34,053 bases of DNA from assembly GCA_002633005.1 (NCBI GenBank), contig NMRA01000107.1:356831-390883 (forward strand), read 5' to 3'. The translations under genes were made by a program, and so were the position numbers. Below, piece after piece: positions 22,201 to 28,371 of the stretch. Numbering within the stretch: the first letter of the stretch is position 1; each line of letters starts with the position of its first letter. The notes beneath the pieces are model-generated. The model was not told the DNA's origin and did not search any database. It saw nothing but the letters and a program-made list of their open reading frames with translations. The stretch comes from Phoronis australis. Lineage: Eukaryota; Phoronida; Phoronidae.

Positions 22201-22940
22201 CAGGAAAATATTTTCGCGGAAACTGATTGTATATAAGTGCATGAGCTCACAACGTAATGGGTGTGCTTCTTTCCCCTGGATCAGCCACTACGAAGTGACA
22301 GGCCTACAGTCTGATCAGGTTGCAACTGTTGTTGCGGTCAGCATTTGTTGTCATGAATCAGGATTTTGAATAAAATCCTTTGGTCATTGCTTAAGTTTTA
22401 AAAATGGATTATTTTTTACAACTTGGCGTTTTCTTTGTTTTGGTACGAAAATTAAATCGTGTTAACTTCGCCGTTCATTCAGTGCCTGCTATCAATCAAG
22501 ATTCCAGTTGTTTCATTTGTAAATGCAAACCTTTACTGAACAATGTTGGCTTTTATAAACACTCTCATGGACTTTTTTTTTTGAACACTAGCTGCTGTAT
22601 TGTGCTTATCTAATTATGTTCGTGTTTTGTAATTTGAATATCCTGTTTTGTTCCTAGTATCACCAAGGCTAGTCTCATCACGTCAGTATTCTTCATCTTG
22701 GAGCACGAGCGTTATATCACCATCCCTCACGCCATACTCTATTTTGCCGTCGTGGTATTTCTGGTCTACTTCCGACTTTCGGCCGTTCTCCTCGGTGTGC
22801 AAGACCCATTTGTTCCCTTCGAGAACCTCTTCTGTTCCGTCTTCATGGGAGGTATGTGGGATGCGCTGAAGCGTGTCACCACAGAGCCGGCCAATGACAG
22901 CAATGATGTGAAGGCCACTGGTGACAAGAAGAAGGACTAA
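1126..22940 (+). CDS. tmem38: tmem38, TRIC-type intracellular cation channel (whole gene, spliced)
   Basis: TRIC channels are trimeric K+-permeable channels of the ER/SR that supply counter-ion current during Ca2+ release. The exons 1126-1249, 12467-12623, 14066-14250, one of 14962-15049 or 15864-15951, and 22658-22940 join in frame to 837 nt (278 aa plus stop). Vertebrate TMEM38A/B are about 290-300 aa. Family landmarks run in order: MWPYFDVAHF near the N-terminus, ARKHPFACYVSCMIMCFAGG and SNLLIGE in exon 2, LLASAVWYLIFYSPFDLAYK across exons 2-3, and the lipid-binding-type motif K122-E-V-x-R126. These are followed by YDGVKYAF, V-T-K-G at the exon 3/4 border, FITKASL and DPFVPFENLFC. The C-terminus is lysine-rich and ends KKKD, a KKxx-type ER retrieval signal. 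Exons 4a and 4b are alternatives. I recognise the family with high confidence; orthology to TMEM38A rather than TMEM38B is undecided, and this may be the single pre-duplication gene. Confidence 0.93.
1674..1878 (+). mobile_element. tRNA-derived SINE, copy 1, with target-site duplication
   Basis: The head carries pol III promoter boxes: A box-like TGGCTCAGAGTTG (1684-1696) and B box GGTTCGAATCC (1727-1737). A non-tRNA body ends around AATGAATGAGAACCTGG (1814-1830), then an A-rich tail (1868-1879). The 10-bp repeat ATTCGGCAGA flanks it at 1664-1673 and 1879-1888, a classical target-site duplication. The body loosely recalls conserved central cores of other animal SINEs, but I cannot name the family. 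Confidence 0.85.
1889..7892. other. Intron 1 of tmem38, 5' part, nothing recognisable
   Basis: AT-rich sequence without family-matching ORFs. A short ATC-rich run (4804-4818) lies inside a 109-codon ORF at 4708-5037; that ORF's Ile/Val-rich translation is a by-product of the simple repeat. Two overlapping ORFs of about 100 codons on opposite strands at 5830-6139 have no recognisable features and are treated as chance. Confidence 0.5.
7893..8103 (-). mobile_element. tRNA-derived SINE, copy 2, reverse orientation
   Basis: Read on the minus strand this matches copy 1: GTGTGGCTCAG head (A box at 8085-8092), GTTCAAATCC B box (8054-8063), AGCATTGCACAAA in the body, and AATGAATGAGAACC (near 7946-7960). 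An A/T-rich tail lies at about 7893-7915. The two copies differ at many positions, so they are old or from different subfamilies. I found no clear target-site duplication; the tail-side edge is approximate. Confidence 0.72.
8405..8591 (+). promoter_or_regulatory. Cluster of promoter-type motifs in repeat copy A
   Basis: In order: ACTTCCGG (8405-8412, ETS-like), GCGCATGCGC (8440-8449, full NRF-1 core), CCAAT (8502-8506, within AACCAATCAC, NF-Y type), CACGTG (8522-8527, E-box), CCGGAAGT (8566-8573, ETS/GABP) and AAGATGGCGGC (8581-8591, YY1). These are motifs of CpG-type, TATA-less animal promoters. Their presence is seen; promoter activity is an inference. Confidence 0.45.
9755..9798. repeat. 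Perfect 17-bp inverted repeat (hairpin)
   Basis: ATCGGATACAAAATGGC (9755-9771) is followed after 10 bp by its exact reverse complement (9782-9798). It lies in the first segment of the ~1.15 kb unit, just before the conserved CAGTCAAATACTCG, so it may be an end or an insertion remnant of the element that seeded the array. Confidence 0.9.
9897..10084 (+). promoter_or_regulatory. Cluster of promoter-type motifs in repeat copy C
   Basis: The same module as copy A, partly decayed: ETS-like ACTTCCGG (9898-9905), AAGATGGCGGA (9909-9919, YY1-like), NRF-1 site degraded to GCACATGCGC, CCAAT (9995-9999), CACGTG (10015-10020), CCGGAAGT (10059-10066) and AAGATGGCAGC (10074-10084). Confidence 0.4.
10806..12466. 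other. Intron 1 of tmem38, 3' part, nothing recognisable
   Basis: AT-rich intronic sequence between the repeat array and exon 2. Short ORFs (for example 10692-10919, 11203-11412, 11858-12073) show no family features. The last bases before exon 2 form a normal pyrimidine-containing acceptor. Confidence 0.5.
12467..12623 (+). CDS. tmem38: tmem38 exon 2
   Basis: Acceptor TTTGCAG ends at 12466 and donor GTAAGC starts at 12624. The exon is 157 nt, entry phase 1, exit phase 2, residues 42-94. It encodes SVVFARKHPFACYVSCMIMC and FAGGMLSNLLIGESPLSPLK, then LLASAVW. The R-K/R-H-P and S-x-L-L-A-S-A-V-W elements are hallmarks of the TRIC family. The GC-rich third positions stand out against the AT-rich intron. 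Confidence 0.93.
12624..14065. other. Intron 2 of tmem38 with a possible dispersed repeat
   Basis: At about 12926-13270 phrases such as GTCCTTGAATTT and AGTCCTTGAAAAGTCCTGG recur. They resemble a dispersed animal repeat built on TCCTTGAAAAGTCCTTGAA. The match is from memory of such repeats and is uncertain. The rest shows nothing recognisable. Confidence 0.3.
14066..14250 (+). CDS. tmem38: tmem38 exon 3 with KEVxR motif
   Basis: Acceptor CATCTAG ends at 14065 and donor GTAGGAT starts at 14251. The exon is 185 nt, entry phase 2, exit phase 1, residues 94-156. It encodes YLIFYSPFDLAYKMVRFLPL, the conserved K122-E-V-Q-R126 motif, YDGVKYAFKLYPNEYLYMVV and the V-T-K-G run that leads into exon 4. 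Human TMEM38A has KEVVRVRK; here the second basic residue after R sits one place earlier (K128, with N129 following). In the family the KEV motif contacts lipid in the pore region. Confidence 0.93.
14463..14620. repeat. Degenerate G/T-rich minisatellite in tmem38 intron 3
   Basis: Recurrent CGTGTTTG-type phrases followed by GTGAG-type phrases (for example near 14467, 14500, 14519, 14550 and 14583) occur at irregular spacing of about 20-40 bp. They also make a run of GTGAG donor-like words between exon 3 and exon 4a. The rest of intron 3 (14251-14961) shows nothing recognisable. Confidence 0.5.
14962..15049 (+). CDS. tmem38: tmem38 exon 4a (alternative, mutually exclusive)
   Basis: Acceptor GTTTCTAG ends at 14961 and donor GTAAGT starts at 15050. 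The exon is 88 nt, entry phase 1, exit phase 2, and supplies 28 whole residues (157-184). It contains GAGANLLRPIARITTGLWLP and N-E-F-L-Q-P-D. Human TMEM38A has 28 residues between the same boundaries (K-G to S-F-P-T-K). 4a keeps the small-residue run after K-G (human K-G-S-G) but has Ala and Thr where the human protein and exon 4b have Glu and Arg in the E-x-L-x-R-G-V-W stretch. An unspliced donor reads TTG TAA, an immediate stop. Confidence 0.88.
15050..15863. other. Intron between alternative exons 4a and 4b
   Basis: A 134-codon plus-strand ORF (15062-15466) lies here but has no family features and no acceptor/donor arrangement that would make it an exon, so it is not called. The spacing of 814 nt is large enough that simple steric blocking of splicing is not required by the sequence. 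Confidence 0.45.
15864..15951 (+). CDS. tmem38: tmem38 exon 4b (alternative, mutually exclusive)
   Basis: Acceptor GTTGTTAG ends at 15863 and donor GTGAGT starts at 15952. It has the same 88-nt length and phases as exon 4a, 814 nt downstream. It encodes IRPVERLIRGVWIPS and S-E-F-L-A-P-S. By eye 10 of 28 residues are identical to exon 4a: R, P, R, G, W, P, E, F, L and P at matching places. Its V-E-R-L-I-R-G-V-W stretch is nearer to vertebrate F-E-Q-L-L-R-G-V-W than exon 4a is, but the K-G-S-G-like start is lost (G-N-A-Y). The unspliced donor reads TTG TGA, an immediate stop. Confidence 0.88.
17106..17119 (-). promoter_or_regulatory. CTCF-like motif inside inserted element
   Basis: GTGCCCCCTAGTGG fits the reverse of the CTCF core consensus at every position. 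It occurs at the end of one internal repeat unit. The motif is seen; binding is inferred. Confidence 0.4.
17413..17426 (-). promoter_or_regulatory. CTCF-like motif, one mismatch
   Basis: GCGCCTCCTAGTGG, one mismatch to the CTCF core, sits at the equivalent place in a later internal repeat unit of the inserted element. Confidence 0.3.
18740..18753 (-). promoter_or_regulatory. CTCF-like motif in duplication copy 1
   Basis: GTGCCCCCTAGTGG, identical to the site at 17106. It lies in the duplicated sequence outside the insertion, within another degenerate member of the same ~145-bp repeat class. The copy 2 counterpart (21434-21447) has A in place of G at a core position. Confidence 0.4.
19469..19657. 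other. Assembly gap (run of N)
   Basis: 189 unresolved bases lie between the end of duplication copy 1 and a 25-bp tandem array. ORFs reported through the Ns are meaningless. Confidence 0.99.
19658..20007. repeat. 25-bp minisatellite, 14 copies
   Basis: Exactly 14 head-to-tail 25-bp units that begin AATACACCAGTCACC and end ACAAACTT, essentially without differences between units. The unit exists once at the matching place in duplication copy 1 (16194-16218). The array therefore arose by expansion at the duplication boundary, and it probably continues into the adjoining gap. Confidence 0.97.
19983..22175. repeat. Tandem segmental duplication, copy 2
   Basis: Matches 16194-19468 from the last 25-bp unit to the shared AAGTGAACTTTAAGTGCTGA (ending 22175). 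It lacks the 1.06 kb element. It has about 12 extra bases near 20665-20680 and 13 extra near 22053-22066 against copy 1. Both copies lie between exon 4b and exon 5, and no copy of exon 4 is included. Confidence 0.93.
22176..22657. other. Unique intron sequence before tmem38 exon 5
   Basis: Short ORFs at 22187-22369 and 22404-22613 have no family features. The stretch ends in the acceptor TTTTGTTCCTAG. Confidence 0.5.
22658..22940 (+). CDS. tmem38: tmem38 exon 5 (C-terminal exon, stop codon)
   Basis: Acceptor GTTCCTAG ends at 22657. The first base completes Phe185 after either exon 4a or 4b. The exon encodes FITKASLITSVFFILEHERY, a membrane segment around ILYFAVVVFLVYFRLSAVLL, then D-P-F-V-P-F-E-N-L-F-C, matching the last two membrane segments of the family (human S-P-F-D-A-L-E-G-Y-I-C). 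A polar tail follows and TAA is at 22938-22940. The last residues K-K-K-D fit a KKxx ER-retrieval signal. A shifted second frame is open over the same stretch but carries no family match. Confidence 0.93.
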
Positions 22941-23236
22941 CTCTTGTCAAACACACATGCTCTGGCACCAACACGGTGGGACACTTCGTACAATTCATAT
23001 AGTAATACCTGTAAATCCATCTGTGTCTCCTCAGGCAGCACAGCTTGTCATTTTGGCTACTTCGTACACTAATACCTGCAAACTGCTTATATTGTCTTCT
23101 GTAAGTTCACTTTTTGAATTACTTTGGGATGAATCTCAACAAGTTAAGCTTACACTGTAATGACTTGGAAAGTTGTTGTATTAAGAAAATCTGAACCATT
23201 GTACCAGAAGCTTGCTATGGAAAGTTGTACTTAAGA

Positions 23237-23242
23237 ATTAAA
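23237..23242 (+). terminator. Candidate proximal poly(A) signal ATTAAA of tmem38
   Basis: ATTAAA about 300 nt after the stop codon, followed within 20-30 nt by the GT/T-rich stretch GTTCTGTGTC and TTTTCTTGTTTT, as expected of a cleavage region. Confidence 0.35.
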
Positions 23243-25064
23243 GTTGAAATGTGATAAATAGTTCTGTGTCTATTACACTTTTCTTGTTTTCATGATCTAT
23301 TCTCAAAACATTGCTAAAGAGCTTTACTGTTCCTGTTGGCAAAAGTTGAATATAGTATGCCCACATTTAAAGAACCAGTTTCATGCTTGTTATTTGGTGG
23401 AGAAAACTGGTTCTCAAATGCGACTATTACCATTGCTGTCTGCTAAGTTGCAACTTAAAGTTTCAGTAACTGCAACAAACTACTGACTGTACAAGCTTAG
23501 GTGTATATGTCTTGCAAATATGTAGGTATCTTGTTATCCTTAGTTTTCTAACAATCTCACCATGTTTTTGCACTAAATATTTTATACATTATATAGATTT
23601 CCAAGGGACGCCTTTGAAAATAACTGATTTTGATAATAACTGCAACTGTAAAGAAATCATTGGAAATTGTTTGTTACTTTGAGAATCTAATCACTAGATT
23701 TTAAATTCCTAAGTTTTGGTTTATCAGCGTTCTCAGTTGATAGTATATGTATGTCTCAAAAAGTGATTGTGAGGAAAATAATGTGATTCTGTCTGAAGAC
23801 TAGTTTAGGCTTTGATAATGTCTTGTGAAGGTGTGCAATGATCCAACTGTTAGAAATAGCGAGTGTCTAGCTAGCAGTTCACCAAAGATGCAATAATTGT
23901 TAATTCATTTTAGTTGATTGCTTTTAAACGTTGACGCACTTGAATGTACATATTTCACATTTTAAGGGCTATTTAGCAATGGGTAAACTGCATGTATTTT
24001 TATGTGTATTACAATTTTTAAAAAGTTTTTTGTGATGCTTTGTATTAGTTGTTAGCGTTGGTGACTGGCTTTAGTCTGTTTAGTCTCTTGCAGCACTACA
24101 AGGTCCTTTCATTATGCAGTGTGGTTGACAACATTCACAGCATTATATTGCGGTGTCAAATGCCATCTCAGCTAAACAGGAAAGGACAAATGTAGCCATT
24201 CAGACTAATTCCAAGTTGTAATGTTCATTAAGTTATTGTGCTTTATCAGTGTCGAGACCATCGTGGGAGATTGTCAATCACGATTACATTTCCTTCGTTT
24301 TGAACGGCAGAGAAACGTGTTAAAGGTTACTTCTGTGACTTTCATGTTAGGAATATCTAGTCGCTGAAGTGTTTCCAGATTAGTGACAATGATTCCCACT
24401 TCAATGATACTGCAGGTTTTAAATTTGTGTCAATGGTCTTCATCGATAGATTTAGTTGTGATGAAGAATAGTTAGTTTTTACTGTTGAAGTGTTGTTAGT
24501 TGTTGCCAGGTTACGCCTCGTTGATATTGTAAGGTTGAATGTTGTCTTGTATAATGAAACCAGCTCTTGACTGCCAAAAGTTGTACAGCTGTATTGATGT
24601 ACCAGGGTTTCTTATTGGGTAATTATGGTGGGTACAGAATGTACCAAGGTTCGTGATTGGTGCATCCTGGCATCCTGTAGACTACCTGTTAACCTACCTG
24701 TTTGTAGCATGCAGTATTTTGAAGATTGTAGATAACGTTAAGTGTTGTTTCTTTTAGTGGATTGTTATTAACTACGTTGATTTTACTGTTATACACGTTA
24801 TGACGTAGACTATTTTAAATGTTATTGTTGACTGTAGTCAGTTCAATACCAGCGATTTTCCTTAAGGTTCAAGTAATGCTAAGATGTGATAGGGTGCTTG
24901 TCTGATTCCTGCACTCTTGACTGCTAAAAATGGAATACTCAGTAAGTGCCAAAGTTACGATTAGCGTACCTCCACTTCCCTTTGGTTGATCCCACTGACC
25001 TCAAGTTGGAATTTCTATTTGTATTTTGCACCATCACCCTTTCTGGAATGTTTCAATATAATGA

Positions 25065-25070
25065 AATAAA
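25065..25070 (+). terminator. Candidate distal poly(A) signal AATAAA of tmem38
   Basis: AATAAA about 2.1 kb after the stop, followed by ACACAAAAAA and a T run. It coincides with the point where strand composition changes, which favours it as the real 3' end of a long isoform. Confidence 0.4.
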
Positions 25071-26541
25071 ACACAAAAAACTATTCACTTAATTTTTTTC
25101 AGTCACAGCACATATACACGTAAAATAAAATTTGTCACTGTAGCAACAAAAGACATACTGATTTCAAGATCCATTTGAAATTAATATGCAGAGCATTTAA
25201 AAAAATGTACCCATAATTTAAAATGGCCAAATCTGCGACCACAAACCACTCGGCAGATTTTCAAAACATTACATCGTTTGTACCCACGAGGTAACATTTA
25301 CTGTATACATTTATGCACATTTTGTATCACAAGCACCAAAAATGCGAAAATGAGCGTTTACATGAGATCTGACGAGCCATCGTCGAGTCCAACAAACATG
25401 GTTTGTACAGGCTGCTCTTGCTCCTATCTAATATTTCATACTATTTAACATTGCTGGCAGAAGCTTGAAAAAGTCTGAAGTGCCCAACGAAATGTCGCTT
25501 TCTCAAATCCAGGAAAGTATTATGATTTTTCAGTATCATATTTCAACACAAGACAAATGACCTCTATCCATTAATAAACTTTTTGTAACACTGAAATGTG
25601 CTTTCAAATCTGGTTTGTCATTTTGAAATATTCAAGAAAGCTGCTTCAGCAGATTTTACTAACCTCTGTTTGCTTAGTCTCGTTAATTTTAATATCAACA
25701 TTAACAGATCACAAACGCTACTGAATCATAGTGTTCTACAGACAACAACAACGAGTATTTGTTGGGCTTACACAAATACTTGTACCATTATTGGTAGTCT
25801 ACAGCCAGTCTTTATCTGTGAGTAAGACAAAAACAACACCACTAGTAGATAGACTTGAACATTAGAAGTAATACATTGTACATAATACATCTGATTACAC
25901 TTCCAACACTAGACCCTACAATGAACAAAGTTCGTTCACCAAGAGTGCAAGTTTTACTTATCACCTCAACTCAAAATGTATGCAACAATGAAACCAATTT
26001 AACGTTTTCAGTTCCACTCAATATGTAATGAACATACTTTAATCTCTCAAAATAAAAAAATTAACTCCAGTAAGGAACACCAGAAGTAACAACAAATTCC
26101 ATAGTCTCAAATTAGTAAACTCGACACAAATTAAATGAAAAAACAATTCTCTCAGACTTAACATGGAAGGTAATACATTTCTAGTTATTTTGTATTTCCA
26201 AATTCCACACTTATGGCGATTTTATCAATTTATAAACTATCATTCCAACACGTATACATGCCAGTTTCAGAAAATTGAATTTGTTAAACATACATAATTA
26301 AACAATTCACACAACGCATATTTATGTGAACAGTAATGTTACTATTTTACATGAACTGATAAAATTAATATTGTCATTCCATGACTTCAATAATCTGGCA
26401 AGTTTAGCAGAAGTGAAGGTGGTTTCAAGACAAGAACATAATCTCTCGGATGTTGTCATGGCTACGTAATCTAACAACTATGTTCTAACATTTATGACTA
26501 TTATACTTCACAAACAAACATTGCACATTTTAGGCCACAAC

Positions 26542-26720
26542 GTGGAATATGACACATGAATAATCAGTTCTCGAGCACTGCCATAGGTCATCCCCCCCAG
26601 TGGGATAAGACACGTGACTGACTAATCAGTTCCCGTCCACTGTCCTGGTTCCCCCTCCAAAGTGGGATATGACATGCACAATACCTGCACACTGTAACCT
26701 CTGACTCACAGTAGCACAGG
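26542..26720. repeat. Degenerate ~60-bp tandem repeat, three units
   Basis: Units start GTGGAATATGACAC (26542), GTGGGATAAGACAC (26600) and GTGGGATATGACAT (26662). The first two share an AATCAGTTC phrase and a C-rich end. The third fades after about 60 bp. Confidence 0.7.
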
Positions 26721-27477
26721 GCTAAACAACAATCAATCTGTGTCGTGCACCATGTTTTCGAACTGATTAGACCGTTACATCAAGTCACACACCAGTAATG
26801 TCCCCATTTGTCATGCCTTGTCGTGACTGTTTATCAGGGGTTGTTCTAGCTCATGCAGCCTGTGGCGATCACCTGTAACCAAGACAACGTGACGAGGTCA
26901 TTTCTGTACACTATTGTGTTTCTTGCACTTCTACTCTTATAGTAAAAGTAACTAAGACCTCAGAGCCCTTGTGTAATACTGGTGTTAATGGAACAGGAAA
27001 AAATTGGAAATATTCAAGGATTCCTAACTGTTATTCATGAAATAAGAAATACAAACAGTCTCTTGACCTTTTCATAAACAAAACATTGTGAGATGTGGCA
27101 GATACAAGAGTAGAGGCAAAGTGACATAAGAGGGAACAGCACTTATCTCAATTAGCTCAAAACTGGTAGCTGCCATTACCTCCAAAATGCTTCGGGGCAG
27201 GTTGAATAGTGCAGAATTTCATGGAAATCTAAACGAAGGTCAAGATACGACAGGACAATCAGAAAAATAGCCACCAGGGGTGGTACAGTAGTCCAATCTG
27301 CCTGAAAGTCAACTGGTAACATGTTATTATTTCAAATGAACTTTTATCATGGAAATGAACAATTGATAAAAAAAATAAATTGTGCAGGGTTTCAGGTAGC
27401 CTTGTGAAAGAGCTCACAGTCATGTCAAGTTTAGGGTATACCTGAATGGCCTTGCATGACGCGAGTTCATCTGGTCT

Positions 27478-27711
27478 GGCTTGGGTACAGCCCAAACCAT
27501 TTTGTATGTACTCAAAATTGTGTTTGTGTATTCAGCTCTCAGGCTCTGAGTACACCCCAAATCATTTTTGGGGTACTCATAAAATTGTGTTTGTGTATTC
27601 AGTTTTGAAGCTCTGGGTACACCCCCAACCATTTTGGGTGTACTTATAAAATTGTGTTGGTGTATTCTGCTCTCAGGCTCTGAGTACACTCCAAATCATT
27701 TTCGGTGTACT
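27478..27711. repeat. 67-bp tandem array with a conserved dyad in each unit
   Basis: Units start at 27478, 27542, 27609 and 27676; the last is cut at a single N (27712). Each carries a 27-bp GTAC...GTAC dyad at 27485-27511, 27550-27576, 27617-27643 and 27684-27710 with arms of roughly 10-12 bp. AAAATTGTGTT and GTGTATTC follow in complete units. Confidence 0.9.
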
Positions 27712-28108
27712 NTTTGTTAGGCAACTCTAATCTTAATGTCACCGACACAGTGTGAAGAGTGTGAAATTGTATGTCATCCACTGAACAAAGACTTGCAGTG
27801 TTCTCAGGAATTTCTCAAGAAAGGTTAAAGGTCAACTTAAGATGGTCTATCACCACAAAATTGCGATATGAAAGAACACCCATGGCATAAACAAAAGGAA
27901 GTCTTACTCTTGCGGTTTTTCTCAAATTGACAGATTTCATATTTTTATTGCATTCCATTTTCCCACGAGCCAAATCAGATGTCAAATCTCAGTTCCCCTC
28001 AAAAATTAACCTAACCTTAAAATTTCACTTTCTCATGGACAGTGACATCACGTCACAGTATCCAAAAATAGACGTTACACTTATTGTTGCGCAGTAAGGC
28101 TGAGTTTT

Positions 28109-28114
28109 TTTATT
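28109..28114 (-). terminator. Candidate proximal poly(A) signal of the MFSD14 gene
   Basis: TTTATT on the plus strand gives AATAAA on the minus strand about 100 nt after the stop codon. A T-rich stretch follows on the minus strand near 28060-28075. Longer 3' UTR use is possible. Confidence 0.35.
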
Positions 28115-28212
28115 TCCTTTCAAACAGTTTACAGACTAAGAGTTAGGGCAATATCTCACAACATTAACTGTTGTCCACAAGCATTGACCCTGATCTTGGT
28201 ATAACTGAGTGA

Positions 28213-28371
28213 TCAAGTCGTACCAGAATGGTGCCTGTCCTGGGAAGACCTCCGGGCGAAAGTCTTCAGGGTGACCATACTGTGTGGATTGGATGGTATG
28301 AAGTAAGCCACAAATAACGCACACATGACAAGGAAAGCACCGAAGGCAAATGGAGGACCTGGTAACACAGA
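28213..28371 (-). CDS. mfsd14: mfsd14 exon F (last coding exon)
   Basis: Acceptor CTGTTTCAG ends at 28372; phase 0; 52 codons and TGA at 28215-28213. It encodes SVLPGPPFAFGAFLVMCALF and VAYFIPSNPH, the last membrane segment (human PGPPFLFGACSVLLALLVALFIPEH). A short basic tail with R-R-S-S-Q-D-R-H-H follows, shorter than the vertebrate tail and without its E-P-L-L-Q end. A 62-codon ORF in another frame over the same DNA is a shadow. Confidence 0.9.
   Translation of the reverse strand, partial: SVLPGPPFAFGAFLVMCALFVAYFIPSNPHSMVTLKTFARRSSQDRHHSGTT

Larger units (their letters stand above)
22941..25085 (+). other. Probable 3' UTR and downstream of tmem38
   Basis: T- and G-rich on the plus strand, as is usual on the sense strand of long animal 3' UTRs. 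Two poly(A) signal candidates are given separately. No coding sequence is recognised. Confidence 0.5.
25086..28108. other. Intergenic or long 3' UTR of the minus-strand MFSD14 gene
   Basis: A- and C-rich on the plus strand, hence T/G-rich when read on the minus strand, which fits a minus-strand 3' UTR. It contains a ~60-bp repeat (26542-26720) and a 67-bp array (27478-27711). No coding sequence is recognised; ORFs such as 25598-25825 and 27446-27649 show no family features. Confidence 0.4.
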
